DNA of 64,000 nucleotides from Hominenteromicrobium sp900549945 (GCA_902472305.1 CABRNK010000007.1:34401-98400), one strand, 5' to 3'; shown: positions 25,999-33,120, counted from the first letter of the stretch. The notes: a model not told the origin generated them from the letters alone. Numbers and translations: made by a program.

Positions 25999-26394
25999 CT
26001 ATTCCCTCTTCAAAAGCGCCTGTGCAATTTCCTGCGTGCCGCCGGTCAGCCTGTGCACCAGCGGCAGCCAGTAAAAGGCCGAGGTATTTTCATCGCACCG
26101 GAAATACGTGTCGTCGCCATGGCAGAGATAGACCTCCTTTTGCAGCGCGAGCGCCATGCCGAGCTCCGTGTGCGTGCCGCGCACCTGCGGTGTGAGCACG
26201 ATCAGCATATCCGCCTGCCGCACGCCCGCACACTCCGCCTCAGCGATGAACCGCAGCGCCTCTGCATCCTGCACATTCTCCGGGCAATGCTGCGTCCAGT
26301 CGTACGTGTGCACCCAGCCAGCACCTTTCAGCCGCTGCGAAAGCGCGCGCACCTGCCTGCGGCCCGCCATTCCCGCCCGCGTCAAAGCGGTCAT
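25999..26394 (-). CDS. Nucleoside 2-deoxyribosyltransferase-like protein
   Basis: Small Rossmann-like protein resembling the nucleoside deoxyribosyltransferase/group-specific protein family. Visible blocks are RRQVRALSQRLKGAGWVHTYDWT, the acidic CAGVRQADMLIVLTPQVRGTHTELGMALALQKEVYL and a C-terminal helix. The first beta strand normally carrying the KIYLAxS motif is missing from the ATG start at 26394. The frame stays open upstream to 26452 and reads KKLKITEMTALTRAG, so a start at CTG 26409 or a damaged N-terminus is possible. No good ribosome binding site was found for 26394. Function uncertain. Confidence 0.6.
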   Translation of the reverse strand: MTALTRAGMAGRRQVRALSQRLKGAGWVHTYDWTQHCPENVQDAEALRFIAEAECAGVRQADMLIVLTPQVRGTHTELGMALALQKEVYLCHGDDTYFRCDENTSAFYWLPLVHRLTGGTQEIAQALLKRE

Positions 26395-26454
26395 TTCTGT
26401 AATTTTCAGCTTCTTACCGAAGCAGAAGGAGCACGCTTTTGCCCTTCCGCTTTA

Positions 26455-26482
26455 AGTATAGCAGATCGCATGGAATTTTCAA
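26455..26482 (-). promoter_or_regulatory. Promoter of deoxyribosyltransferase-like gene
   Basis: Reverse-strand TTGAAA (26477-26482), 16-base spacer, TATACT (26455-26460) with a TGC extension. Confidence 0.65.
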
Positions 26483-26524
26483 CGCGGCAAATCTATTTTC
26501 ATACAGCCAAATTAAAAGATAAGA

Positions 26525-26550
26525 GCGCGGCCGTCTCAGGACAGCCGCGC
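26525..26550 (-). terminator. Terminator after LytM peptidase gene
   Basis: Stem GCGCGGC/GCCGCGC continued by GTC/GAC around a 4-base loop, followed on the reverse strand by TCTTATCTTTTAATT. Confidence 0.7.
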
Positions 26551-26592
26551 CCTTTGCGTCCCTGAAGCGATGCCGGGGACAGGATTTCTATT

Positions 26593-27429
26593 TCAGCCGA
26601 ACAGGTTTTCCGGGTTTAGCGGCTCGCCGTTCTCCGTGGCCTCGAGGTGCAGGTGCGATTCCATCGCCGATTCAAACGGCGCGGCCGTCACGCTGCCGAT
26701 GTCCTGCCCTGCGGAGACGACCTCGCCGGGCTCGACGAGGAACGTTTCGCCAAGACCGCAGTAGCGCACCTCATATGCGCCGTGCTCGATTACAATGATA
26801 TTCCCGAGCAGCATGTCCGTATACGTCTCCTTGACAAGACCGTTCGCAATGGCTTTCACCGTCTCGCCGTGCGCCGCCGCGTAATCGGCGCCCAGATGCG
26901 CGCGGTAGTCCCGCATCGTCTCGGAATAGACCGGGTCCTCCGAATAGGCGAGCAGAAGCGTATCGCTCTCCACCGGGCGCTTGAAGCCGACGCTCACCGT
27001 GTATTCGGGCTGCACGGCGGTTTCCTCGGCCGGTGTTTCACCGTCCGCACCGTCCGCCGCAGGGGCGTCTGCGGGCTCTGTCTCTTCGGCCACCGGCTCC
27101 TCGGCCGGGGCGGTCACGGGCTCCTCCGGCTCCGCCTCCACCTGCACCTCGGGCGCCGTGCCCTGCGCGTGGCCGCCGGAAACCGCGTCCTCCGGGTCAT
27201 CTGCCGCCGGCGTGGCTTTTGCGGCCGGCGCTTTCACGGCCGCCGCGGACGACGTGCTCTCCGCACTGCCGCTCACCGGCTCGAGAAAGCCGGAGACGGT
27301 GTCGTATGTGCTCCACGCCGCAATGCCGATCGCCGCGAGGCAAACCGCGAGCGCGATATAAAAGCCGCGCTTTTCACCGCTCTTTCTCTTGCCCTGCGTG
27401 TCTTTTTCGTTTTTCTGATCCATAGCCAT
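26593..27429 (-). CDS. M23/LytM peptidase-domain membrane protein (SpoIIQ-like)
   Basis: Single-pass membrane protein of 278 residues: a charged cytoplasmic N-terminus, one transmembrane helix (about 22-41), a long Ala/Glu/Pro-rich linker (about 50-145) and a C-terminal LytM domain (about 150-278). The zinc motifs HLGADYAAAHG (HxxxD) and ESHLHLE (HxH) are both present, so catalysis is possible, unlike SpoIIQ proteins lacking a ligand. Topology and size resemble SpoIIQ, which joins the forespore-mother-cell channel in sporulation; this assignment is tentative because spoIIIA genes are not nearby. Confidence 0.82.
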   Translation of the reverse strand: MAMDQKNEKDTQGKRKSGEKRGFYIALAVCLAAIGIAAWSTYDTVSGFLEPVSGSAESTSSAAAVKAPAAKATPAADDPEDAVSGGHAQGTAPEVQVEAEPEEPVTAPAEEPVAEETEPADAPAADGADGETPAEETAVQPEYTVSVGFKRPVESDTLLLAYSEDPVYSETMRDYRAHLGADYAAAHGETVKAIANGLVKETYTDMLLGNIIVIEHGAYEVRYCGLGETFLVEPGEVVSAGQDIGSVTAAPFESAMESHLHLEATENGEPLNPENLFG

Positions 27430-27604
27430 ATGCTCACATACCTTTCCACTTCAGTTGAGTTTTGGATATGCGTAGTATAGGCACATCGCGCGGCAATATA
27501 CGCGCGCCGCACGCAAATCCCGGCGCGCGGAAAATTTTATGCGGCCGAGCAAAACGGCACTCTGCACACGCGGGCGCCGGCTGTGCCGCGGGCCGGTTTT
27601 AAAC

Positions 27605-27643
27605 AAAAAAGGAAAAAGGACCGATGCGGCTCGGTCCTTTTCC
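27605..27643 (-). terminator. Orphan intrinsic terminator
   Basis: Near-perfect 13-bp stem (27611-27624 with 27631-27643), 6-base loop, then six T on the reverse strand. It has no protein gene upstream on its strand. Confidence 0.8.
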
Positions 27644-27717
27644 TTCTAGCTTGAGGGGTATATTGAGGAGGGTAGAACATGTATCCAAGAAAGGTGCGGT
27701 TCCTATCTGTTGAATAC
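27605..27717 (-). ncRNA. Candidate small RNA with intrinsic terminator
   Basis: A canonical leftward terminator (27605-27643) stands alone: no leftward gene lies between it and the rightward lexA. Upstream of it the reverse strand has TATAAT at 27724-27729, giving a putative RNA of about 110 bases. The RNA contains an unpaired CCCTCCTC stretch complementary to ribosome binding sites. The sequence looks like the conserved Clostridiales-1 RNA class of gut Clostridia as I remember it, but this is unchecked. The -35 is poor (TTAACA at 20-base spacing). The alternative is a 22-codon ORF on the other strand. Confidence 0.5.
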
Positions 27718-27851
27718 GGGTATATTATACCCCCGCCGGCAAATTGAGTTGTTAATCAGCCATGAATAAGCCGTAAAGAATTTTGATGGGTTTTGTGAAC
27801 GCTGGGTAACGGTGCTTTCATAAAAAATATTCTGAAAATCCAAACAACCGT

Positions 27852-27880
27852 TTGCAATTTGGCAAAAGGTGTGCTATACT
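27852..27880 (+). promoter_or_regulatory. lexA promoter
   Basis: TTGCAA (27852-27857), 17-base spacer, TATACT (27875-27880) with a TGC extension, 56 bases before the lexA start. Confidence 0.7.
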
Positions 27881-27935
27881 AATGCCATAAACAGTATTAT
27901 GCCCTCTTGCAACCATCATTTACGGAGGAATCCAT

Positions 27936-28517
27936 ATGGCACTCACAAAAAGTCAGCAGCTCGTATACGACTATCTCTGCAAGACGATGGCGGAGCGCGC
28001 CGTGCCGCCGTCTGTCCGCGAAATCTGCACGGCCACCGGCCTGCGCTCCACCTCCACGGTGCATTCGCACCTGAAATCGCTCGAATCGCTCGGCTACATC
28101 ACGCGCGACGCCGGCCTGAACCGCTCGATCCATATCGTCGGCGCAGCCTCCGCAAAGCAGGTACCGATTCTCGGCAAGGTCACGGCCGGCCTGCCGATCC
28201 TCGCCGTTGAGGACATCGAAGGCTACATCCCCTACCCGGACAAGAGCGGCAAGGAGCTTTTCGCCCTGCATGTTGACGGCCTGAGCATGATCAACGCGGG
28301 CATTCTCGACGGCGACTACGTTGTGGCCGAGCGCACCCCCGTTGCGGAAAACGGCGAGATCGTGGTCGGCATGATCGGCGACGAGGCCACCGTGAAGCGC
28401 TTTTACCGCGAGAACGGCACGCTCCGCCTCCAGCCCGAGAACCCCGATTTCGACCCGATCATTTCCGACGAGATCTCCATCCTCGGCAAGGTCATCGCCG
28501 TCATCCGCTACTACTAA
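27936..28517 (+). CDS. lexA: LexA repressor
   Basis: SOS-response repressor and self-cleaving serine protease, 193 residues. The N-terminal winged helix (about 1-68) reads PPSVREICTATGLRSTSTVHSHLKSLESLGYI. The S24 domain has the Ala84-Gly85 cleavage site (GKVTAGLP), nucleophile Ser117 (HVDGLSMINAGI) and general-base Lys154 (DEATVKRFY). A good ribosome binding site (GGAGGA) and a promoter lie upstream. The stop is directly followed by three 101-bp repeats carrying terminator-like hairpins. Confidence 0.97.
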   Translation: MALTKSQQLVYDYLCKTMAERAVPPSVREICTATGLRSTSTVHSHLKSLESLGYITRDAGLNRSIHIVGAASAKQVPILGKVTAGLPILAVEDIEGYIPYPDKSGKELFALHVDGLSMINAGILDGDYVVAERTPVAENGEIVVGMIGDEATVKRFYRENGTLRLQPENPDFDPIISDEISILGKVIAVIRYY

Positions 28518-28830
28518 GCGGGCGCGGCCCGCGGCGGACGTCCGCGCGGCCGCTTGTTTGCACAAGCTCGTTTTTTGAGGACGCAGCCTAGCGGGGCGCG
28601 TGCTTTGGGTGCTCCCGTGCGGGCGCGGCCCGCGGCGAATGTCCGCGCGGCCGCTTGTTTGCTCAAGCTCGTTTTTTGAGGACGCAGCCTCGCAGGGCGC
28701 GTGCTTTGGATGCTCCCGGGCGGGCGCGGCCCGCGGCGGACGTCCGCGCGGTCGCTTGTTTGCACAAGCTCGCTTTTTGAGGGCGCAGCCTCGCGGGGCG
28801 CGTGCTTTGGGTGCTCCCGTGCGGGCGCGG
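28518..28830. repeat. Three tandem 101-bp repeats behind lexA
   Basis: Units begin at 28518, 28619 and 28720, each opening GCGGGCGCGG, with a partial fourth copy from 28821. Units differ by a few substitutions and no indels. Each contains a GCGGACGTCCGC-like palindrome and a GCTTGTTTGC/CAAGC hairpin followed by a T-rich run. The 101-base period is not a multiple of three, so the open frames through it are not protein repeats. Confidence 0.92.
28552..28576 (+). terminator. lexA terminator in first repeat unit
   Basis: GCTTGT/ACAAGC stem with a 4-base loop, then TCG and six T. Weaker versions recur at +101 and +202. Confidence 0.65.
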
Positions 28831-28932
28831 GCGTTCCCCACAGATTTTTATGGAACGGATGAAACCGCCGCGCGGCATGGCTTGCCTGCGCGGCGATTTT
28901 GCTCAAAACGGCATAAAAGGAGGAGGAGAAGC

Positions 28933-29331
28933 ATGTCTGAATTCATCCGCAGCACCGCCAAGGCGATCGTCCTGCACGAGGGGCGTGTTTTGCTGAACCG
29001 CGCCGCCGACGCATACCGCGGCGATTTTTACGCGCTCCCGGGCGGCGGGCAGCACCGCTTCGAAACGCTCGAGGATGCAGTCATCCGCGAGTGCCTTGAG
29101 GAGACCGGCTGCCGCGTGCGCCCCCTGCGCCTCGCCGCAGTCTGCGAGGAAATCTGGCGGTCGCCCGCATTCCGCACGGCCCATCCCGAATACGCGCACC
29201 GCATGCTGCATATTTTCCTCTGCGCGCTCGTGGGAGACGCGCCCGAAGCCGAGCCGACCGAGCCGGACCGCGGCACATACGGCATCGAATGGGTGCCCCT
29301 CAGCGCGGCACGCTCGAGCCTGCCGCGCTGA
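28933..29331 (+). CDS. NUDIX hydrolase, probably frameshifted near the C-terminus
   Basis: Nucleoside-diphosphate-linked pyrophosphohydrolase. The 132-residue frame contains a complete Nudix box (about 38-60, GGGQHRFETLEDAVIRECLEETG) after the AIVLHEGRVLLNRA strand. ATG 28933 follows AGGAGGAG; the longer frame upstream runs through repeats. After GIEWVPLS the frame ends in a short unrelated tail at 29331, but another frame continues GTLEPAALTDRLPAVV...FLGTQWID to a stop at 29399, a typical Nudix ending. One missing base in the CCCC run at 29296-29299 would join them, so this is a real frameshift or a sequencing error. The catalytic box is unaffected. Confidence 0.85.
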   Translation: MSEFIRSTAKAIVLHEGRVLLNRAADAYRGDFYALPGGGQHRFETLEDAVIRECLEETGCRVRPLRLAAVCEEIWRSPAFRTAHPEYAHRMLHIFLCALVGDAPEAEPTEPDRGTYGIEWVPLSAARSSLPR

Positions 29332-29487
29332 CGGACCGCCTGCCCGCGGTCGTCGCCGGCAGCACGCCGCTCTTCCTCGGCACCCAGTGGATTGACTGAG
29401 GCGTCCGGTTTCATTTATGTCCCCGGCATCGGGTGCGGCGCACATCTTATCCCAGCGCTTCGGCGGCGCGCACCTGCAAGCGAACGC

Positions 29488-29541
29488 AAAAAATGCCGCC
29501 TTAGGCAACCGCCGGAGGGAGGCTGCGCCAAAGCGGCATTT
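29488..29541 (-). terminator. Leftward terminator-like long hairpin
   Basis: AAATGCCGC (29491-29499) pairs with GCGGCATTT (29533-29541), enclosing a GC-rich inner segment able to fold; six T follow on the reverse strand. It lies 175 bases beyond the MazG-type gene stop and could also be a dispersed palindromic element. Confidence 0.55.
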
Positions 29542-29577
29542 GGGGGGATTAAAACAGAATCTCAGGTTCTCTGCGCG

Positions 29578-29606
29578 GCACAGCCATGATTGGCTGTGCT
29601 ATTTTT
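29578..29606 (+). terminator. Rightward intrinsic terminator
   Basis: Perfect 9-bp stem GCACAGCCA / TGGCTGTGC, 4-base loop, followed by TATTTTT. Confidence 0.75.
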
Positions 29607-29715
29607 GCGCTTATTTTCCGGCGCGGCACCGCCGCGTGCCTTTCAATATGTCTCCCGCGCGCTAAATCCTGCTGCAATTCCGCCCAACCCGCGGGCGGCC
29701 GCGGCCTGTATGCGT

Positions 29716-30021
29716 TCATTCCTTTCCTATCAAAAAGATCCTCTTTGAAAAACCGCCGCGCTCCCTGTGCTTCTTTTCATAGGCGCGCACCAATGCCTCG
29801 GCGGAGTGCCCCTGCATTTCACACAGCGCGTAGACGACCTCGAGTATATCGGCAAGCTCCTCAATTTCCCTGCTTTCGAGGTACTCCGCGACCTCTTCCT
29901 CCAGCTTTTTCTCCAAGCAGACCGCATACGCCTGATCGTCCAGCACGCGCGTCACGGGCCTTTCCCCCTGTGCCGCGATGATTTCGGGGATCCTGTCCCG
30001 TACCAGCTTGTTATAATCCAT
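29716..30021 (-). CDS. MazG-like nucleoside triphosphate pyrophosphohydrolase
   Basis: All-alpha NTP-PPase superfamily protein of 101 residues, hydrolysing (d)NTPs or phosphoribosyl-ATP to the monophosphate. It opens DYNKLVRDRIPEII, typical of the short stand-alone clade, and carries the metal-binding acid pattern KLEEEVAEYLES ... EIEELADILEVVYALCE, the ExxExxD motif. There is no his operon around it, so a housecleaning role is more likely than HisE. AAGGGGA precedes the ATG. Confidence 0.88.
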   Translation of the reverse strand: MDYNKLVRDRIPEIIAAQGERPVTRVLDDQAYAVCLEKKLEEEVAEYLESREIEELADILEVVYALCEMQGHSAEALVRAYEKKHRERGGFSKRIFLIGKE

Positions 30022-30074
30022 CGATATTTCCCCTTATAAACACAGATTTTTTCATCGCATTTTCTGCATAAGCC

Positions 30075-30113
30075 AAAAGGAGAAGCTGCTTTCTTTAAAC
30101 AGCCTCCCCTTTT
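30075..30113 (-). terminator. Intrinsic terminator after SPFH gene
   Basis: A 14-bp stem with G-U pairs (30075-30088 with 30100-30113) and an 11-base loop; on the reverse strand the 3' arm ends CTTTT. Confidence 0.75.
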
Positions 30114-30138
30114 CGGAATCTTTCGTTTTTTCTAAGGT

Positions 30139-31068
30139 TTATTTCGCCGGCGTATCGGTCGTGAAGAACTCCTTCATGCTTGTGGCAAGCCCGGCGACGC
30201 CCTGAATGTTCGACGGGATGATGATCTTCGTCGCCTTGCCGTCCGCGGCCTTTTCGAACGCCTCGAGGCTCTTGATCGTGAGCACCGCCTCGTTCGGGTT
30301 CGCCTCGTTCAAAAGCTTGATCGAATCCGCCAGCGCGCGCTGCACAGAGAGAATCGCCTCCGCCTCGCCCTGCGCCTCGCGGATCTTCGTCTCGCGCACG
30401 GCCTCCGCGCGCAGGACCGCCGACTCCTTCTGGCCCTCGGCGATCAGAATCGCGCTGCGCTTTTCGCCCTCCGCGTCGAGTATCTTCGCGCGGCGCTCGC
30501 GCTCGGCCTTCATCTGCTTCTCCATCGAGTCCTGAATTTCCGCCGGCGGGATGATATTTTTCAGCTCCACACGGTTGACCTTGATGCCCCACGCGTCGGT
30601 CGCCTCGTCGAGAATCACGCGGATTTTCGAGTTGATGACGTCGCGCGAAGTCAGCGTGTGGTCGAGCTCCATTTCGCCGATGATGTTGCGCAGCGTCGTC
30701 GCGGAGAGGTTTTCAATCGCGGAGAGCGGGCGCTCCACACCGTAGGCGTACAGCTTCGAATCGGTGATCTGGAAATAGATGACCGTGTCGATCTGCATCG
30801 TGACGTTGTCCTTCGTGATGACCGGCTGGGGCGGAAAATCGATGACCTGCTCCTTGAGCGAGACCTTCTTCGCGATGCGGTCGATAAACGGCAGCTTGAA
30901 GTGCATGCCCGTGCCCCAAGTAGTGTGGTAAGCGCCGAGGCGCTCCACAACATAGGCGTGCGCCTGCGGGACGATCTTGATGCAGGAGATCAAAATCGCG
31001 ATCACCACGAGGATGAGCAGCAGGAAGCCGACCATGCCGAAGCCGAAATCCATCATTAAATCATTCAT
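30139..31068 (-). CDS. SPFH/stomatin-family membrane protein
   Basis: Prohibitin-homology scaffold protein of 309 residues, QmcA-like. An N-terminal transmembrane helix (about 12-32) is followed by the SPFH domain (about 34-190: VPQAHAYVVERLGAYHTTWGTGMHFKLPFID, MQIDTVIYFQITD, RNIIGEMELDHTLTSRDVIN) and a long charged coiled coil (about 190-255, MKAERERRAKILDAEGEKRSAILIAEGQKE). Such proteins form membrane microdomain cages and often pair with NfeD proteins, as here (next gene upstream at 31093-31527). Confidence 0.93.
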   Translation of the reverse strand: MNDLMMDFGFGMVGFLLLILVVIAILISCIKIVPQAHAYVVERLGAYHTTWGTGMHFKLPFIDRIAKKVSLKEQVIDFPPQPVITKDNVTMQIDTVIYFQITDSKLYAYGVERPLSAIENLSATTLRNIIGEMELDHTLTSRDVINSKIRVILDEATDAWGIKVNRVELKNIIPPAEIQDSMEKQMKAERERRAKILDAEGEKRSAILIAEGQKESAVLRAEAVRETKIREAQGEAEAILSVQRALADSIKLLNEANPNEAVLTIKSLEAFEKAADGKATKIIIPSNIQGVAGLATSMKEFFTTDTPAK

Positions 31069-31092
31069 AAACGTACCTTCCTTTTCCTCAAT

Positions 31093-31527
31093 TTATGTGT
31101 TATTTTCGGGCGAAACGATCAGCTTGACGCCTTCGATGCGCTCGACGCGCACCTGCGCGCCGGCCGGAATCGCCCCGCCGTCGAGGCTGCGCGCCGTCCA
31201 GTCGCTGCCGAGCACGGATACGCGCCCCTTCGCGAGCACGTTGTCGATCGGCTCCGTGACAACCGCGGTGCGGCCGACAACGCGGTCTGCGTTCGTGCGC
31301 GTCTCCTTCCCGCGCAGGAAGCGCCGGACGAGCGGGCGTGTCGCCAGCAGAAGAATCAGCGTGGCCACCGCCGCCGCGATCACCTGCAGCCAGAACGGCG
31401 CGTGCAGGAAATGCGCGATAAGGCCGGCCAGTCCGCCGCCTGCAAACCAGATGGAGACGAGCTGCGCGGTCGCAGCCTCCAGCGCAATGGCGATGATGAT
31501 CACCGCGGTCCATGCGAGAATTTCCAA
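31093..31527 (-). CDS. NfeD family protein
   Basis: Short NfeD protein of 144 residues with two or three hydrophobic N-terminal segments (about 3-25, 28-42, 46-64) and a C-terminal OB-fold domain (about 80-140: NADRVVGRTAVVTEPIDNVLAKGRVSVLGSDWTARS). NfeD partners anchor or regulate SPFH proteins. Translation probably starts at TTG 31527, which follows AAGGGGG at eight bases. It lies 24 bases upstream of the SPFH gene, so one transcript is likely. Confidence 0.88.
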   Translation of the reverse strand: MEILAWTAVIIIAIALEAATAQLVSIWFAGGGLAGLIAHFLHAPFWLQVIAAAVATLILLLATRPLVRRFLRGKETRTNADRVVGRTAVVTEPIDNVLAKGRVSVLGSDWTARSLDGGAIPAGAQVRVERIEGVKLIVSPENNT

Positions 31528-31588
31528 ATCGATACCCCCTTACCTTTTTCAAAACGAAGCACTGCGTGGCGCCCTGCCTGCTTCGTTA

Positions 31589-31615
31589 CCTATAGCATAC
31601 AGGATTTTTGTGCAA
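31589..31615 (-). promoter_or_regulatory. Weak candidate promoter of nfeD-SPFH operon
   Basis: Reverse-strand TTGCAC (31610-31615), a short 15-base spacer, TATAGG (31589-31594) with a TGC extension. Confidence 0.35.
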
Positions 31616-31643
31616 TTTGCAAGTGAAATCCGCGCGAAACGGT

Positions 31644-31694
31644 AAAAAGAGGCCCCGAAAACACCGCATGAAATCTACGTTTTTTCGGGGCCTC
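31644..31694 (-). terminator. Intrinsic terminator after mannosyltransferase gene
   Basis: Perfect 13-bp stem GAGGCCCCGAAAA (31649-31661) with 31682-31694, 20-base loop, five T on the reverse strand. Confidence 0.82.
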
Positions 31695-31752
31695 ACGGAC
31701 AAATGAGATGAAATTTTAAAAAATCGGTCGAAGTTGGGCTGTAAGGCCCGCC

Positions 31753-33045
31753 TCACATGATCTGCGCGCCCGCCGCGTAGGCGAACAGGTAGACACCGAG
31801 AAAAACACCCTCGAGCAGAAATACACTGGACCGCAGGGCCGGTCTTTTTTCCAGCAGCACGGCACCAAAGAGGAAGAACGGGAACGCACAGGCAAGATAG
31901 CGCCCCGCACTCAGCAGCCAAGAGAGCGAATAATTGGCTGCGAGATAAGCGAACGCATAGAGCAGCAGCCCGGTGGAATGCCGACGATCCCGTACGGCAA
32001 AGAACAAAACGCTCCCAAATACGAAGAACAGCACGAGCTCCGGCAGCCAAACCGCCCAGCCGATCGAAGCGCTCGCATTTTGCAGGAAGTTCTGCGCGAT
32101 ATAGTCGAGCACCTCCGGCAAGGGCAGGAAACCCTGATACCAATGCGTCTGGTGGCCCACAAAGGCAAAAAAGTCCCCGTCCACATACCAATTCAAAAGT
32201 AGGTAGACCGCCGTTCCGAGCAGCGGAACCAGCAAAGCCGGGAGGCGGCGCAAAAACGGCCGCACCGCTTTTTTCAGCGCGCCGCCCAGCGGCGGACGAA
32301 ACGGCTGCAGCGCTTCGAATAGGACAGCCACCGCGGGCAGGATGACAAGCACGCCGACCATACGCGTCAGTGCCGCCAAAAATCCCCAGACCGCATACGG
32401 CAGCCACCGGCGCTGTATGGCGCAGCAGCACGCCGCGGATGAAGTTAGAAGAAAAAGCCCCTCCGTCATGACCGTGCCGAAAAAGAAGGAAAATGGATAG
32501 AGCGAGAGCAGCCTAACAGCATCTGCCGCCACCCGTCCGCCGAAGCGCGCGGCGGCCAGTCGGTATACCCAACAGCACCCCCACGCATAGCAGAGCGTTG
32601 AAACAAGCATGCCCGCAGCCGCCGTATCCGGCACGAGAAGCCGAACCAACCGCACCACCCAGACATAAGCCGGAAAAAAGACGAGGAACAGGTGCTGTCC
32701 GTCCTCCATATATCCCGCGTAGCCCTGCTCGACAAGCTGGATGTAGTGCCCGGCATCCCATCGGTTCATCGCGCGCATACACGCCGGAAAGTCCATCTCC
32801 GTCTCAGACTGGAGCAGCACGCAGACCACCATCGCCGCAAACAAAGCCAGCCGAATCCCCAGCGCCCCCAGAAAGATCCGGCGCAGTACCGTGCCATCGG
32901 GCGCTGCGCCGTCTGCCCCGCCCTGTGGCGCGGCAAAAAGCCGCCTGAATTTGCAATCCGGGACGCCGAAGGACGCCAGACAGCGCAAACCCACCAGAAG
33001 CGCCAGCAGACCGGCTGCTGCCGCTGAAACCACCTTGACCACCAT
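31753..33045 (-). CDS. PIG-V-like mannosyltransferase family membrane protein
   Basis: Polytopic membrane protein of 430 residues with about ten hydrophobic segments, resembling GT-C glycosyltransferases of the GPI mannosyltransferase 2 (PIG-V) family found in bacteria. The first periplasmic loop holds the acidic motif MNRWDAGHYIQLVEQGYAGY, where the Asp is the expected catalytic or metal residue, and the next loop LVFFPAYVWVVRLV matches FFPLYP-type sequence. It would use a lipid-linked sugar. Acceptor and sugar are unknown. ATG 33045 follows GGGGGA. Its codon and base composition look less GC-biased than neighbouring genes. Monocistronic. Confidence 0.78.
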   Translation of the reverse strand: MVVKVVSAAAAGLLALLVGLRCLASFGVPDCKFRRLFAAPQGGADGAAPDGTVLRRIFLGALGIRLALFAAMVVCVLLQSETEMDFPACMRAMNRWDAGHYIQLVEQGYAGYMEDGQHLFLVFFPAYVWVVRLVRLLVPDTAAAGMLVSTLCYAWGCCWVYRLAAARFGGRVAADAVRLLSLYPFSFFFGTVMTEGLFLLTSSAACCCAIQRRWLPYAVWGFLAALTRMVGVLVILPAVAVLFEALQPFRPPLGGALKKAVRPFLRRLPALLVPLLGTAVYLLLNWYVDGDFFAFVGHQTHWYQGFLPLPEVLDYIAQNFLQNASASIGWAVWLPELVLFFVFGSVLFFAVRDRRHSTGLLLYAFAYLAANYSLSWLLSAGRYLACAFPFFLFGAVLLEKRPALRSSVFLLEGVFLGVYLFAYAAGAQIM

Positions 33046-33120
33046 ACCCGTTCCCCCATGATGCCGCAGGCGGCCCCAAATACGTGAACGATAAAGCAGA
33101 CTTTTTCGTTCAGCCGTGCT

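Larger units (their letters stand above)
27430..27935. other. Long intergenic region upstream of lexA
   Basis: About 500 bases without an established protein gene. It holds the candidate leftward small RNA with its terminator (27605-27717), a GGGTATA-T-TATACCC palindrome (27718-27732), a possible 22-codon ORF (27679-27747) and the lexA promoter (27852-27880). I did not find a perfect GAAC-N4-GTTC LexA box; a partial GAAC-gctg-GGTAAC lies near 27797. Confidence 0.6.
29332..29715. other. Intergenic region after NUDIX gene
   Basis: Apart from the displaced NUDIX C-terminus (to 29399), this stretch holds two hairpins: a leftward terminator-like element (29488-29541) and a rightward terminator (29578-29606). 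No other gene is supported. Confidence 0.6.

Noticed and set aside
27780..27820. LexA box near lexA (GAAC-gctg-GGTAAC)
   Set aside because: Second half does not match GTTC; too degenerate to call an operator.
28518..28830. Array considered as CRISPR
   Set aside because: Units are contiguous 101-bp copies with no unique spacers and no cas genes nearby.
27897..28906. Leftward frames with repeats such as STQSTRPARLRPQK through the 101-bp array
   Set aside because: The repeat unit is not a multiple of three, so the peptides arise from the same DNA read in different frames; no start signal.
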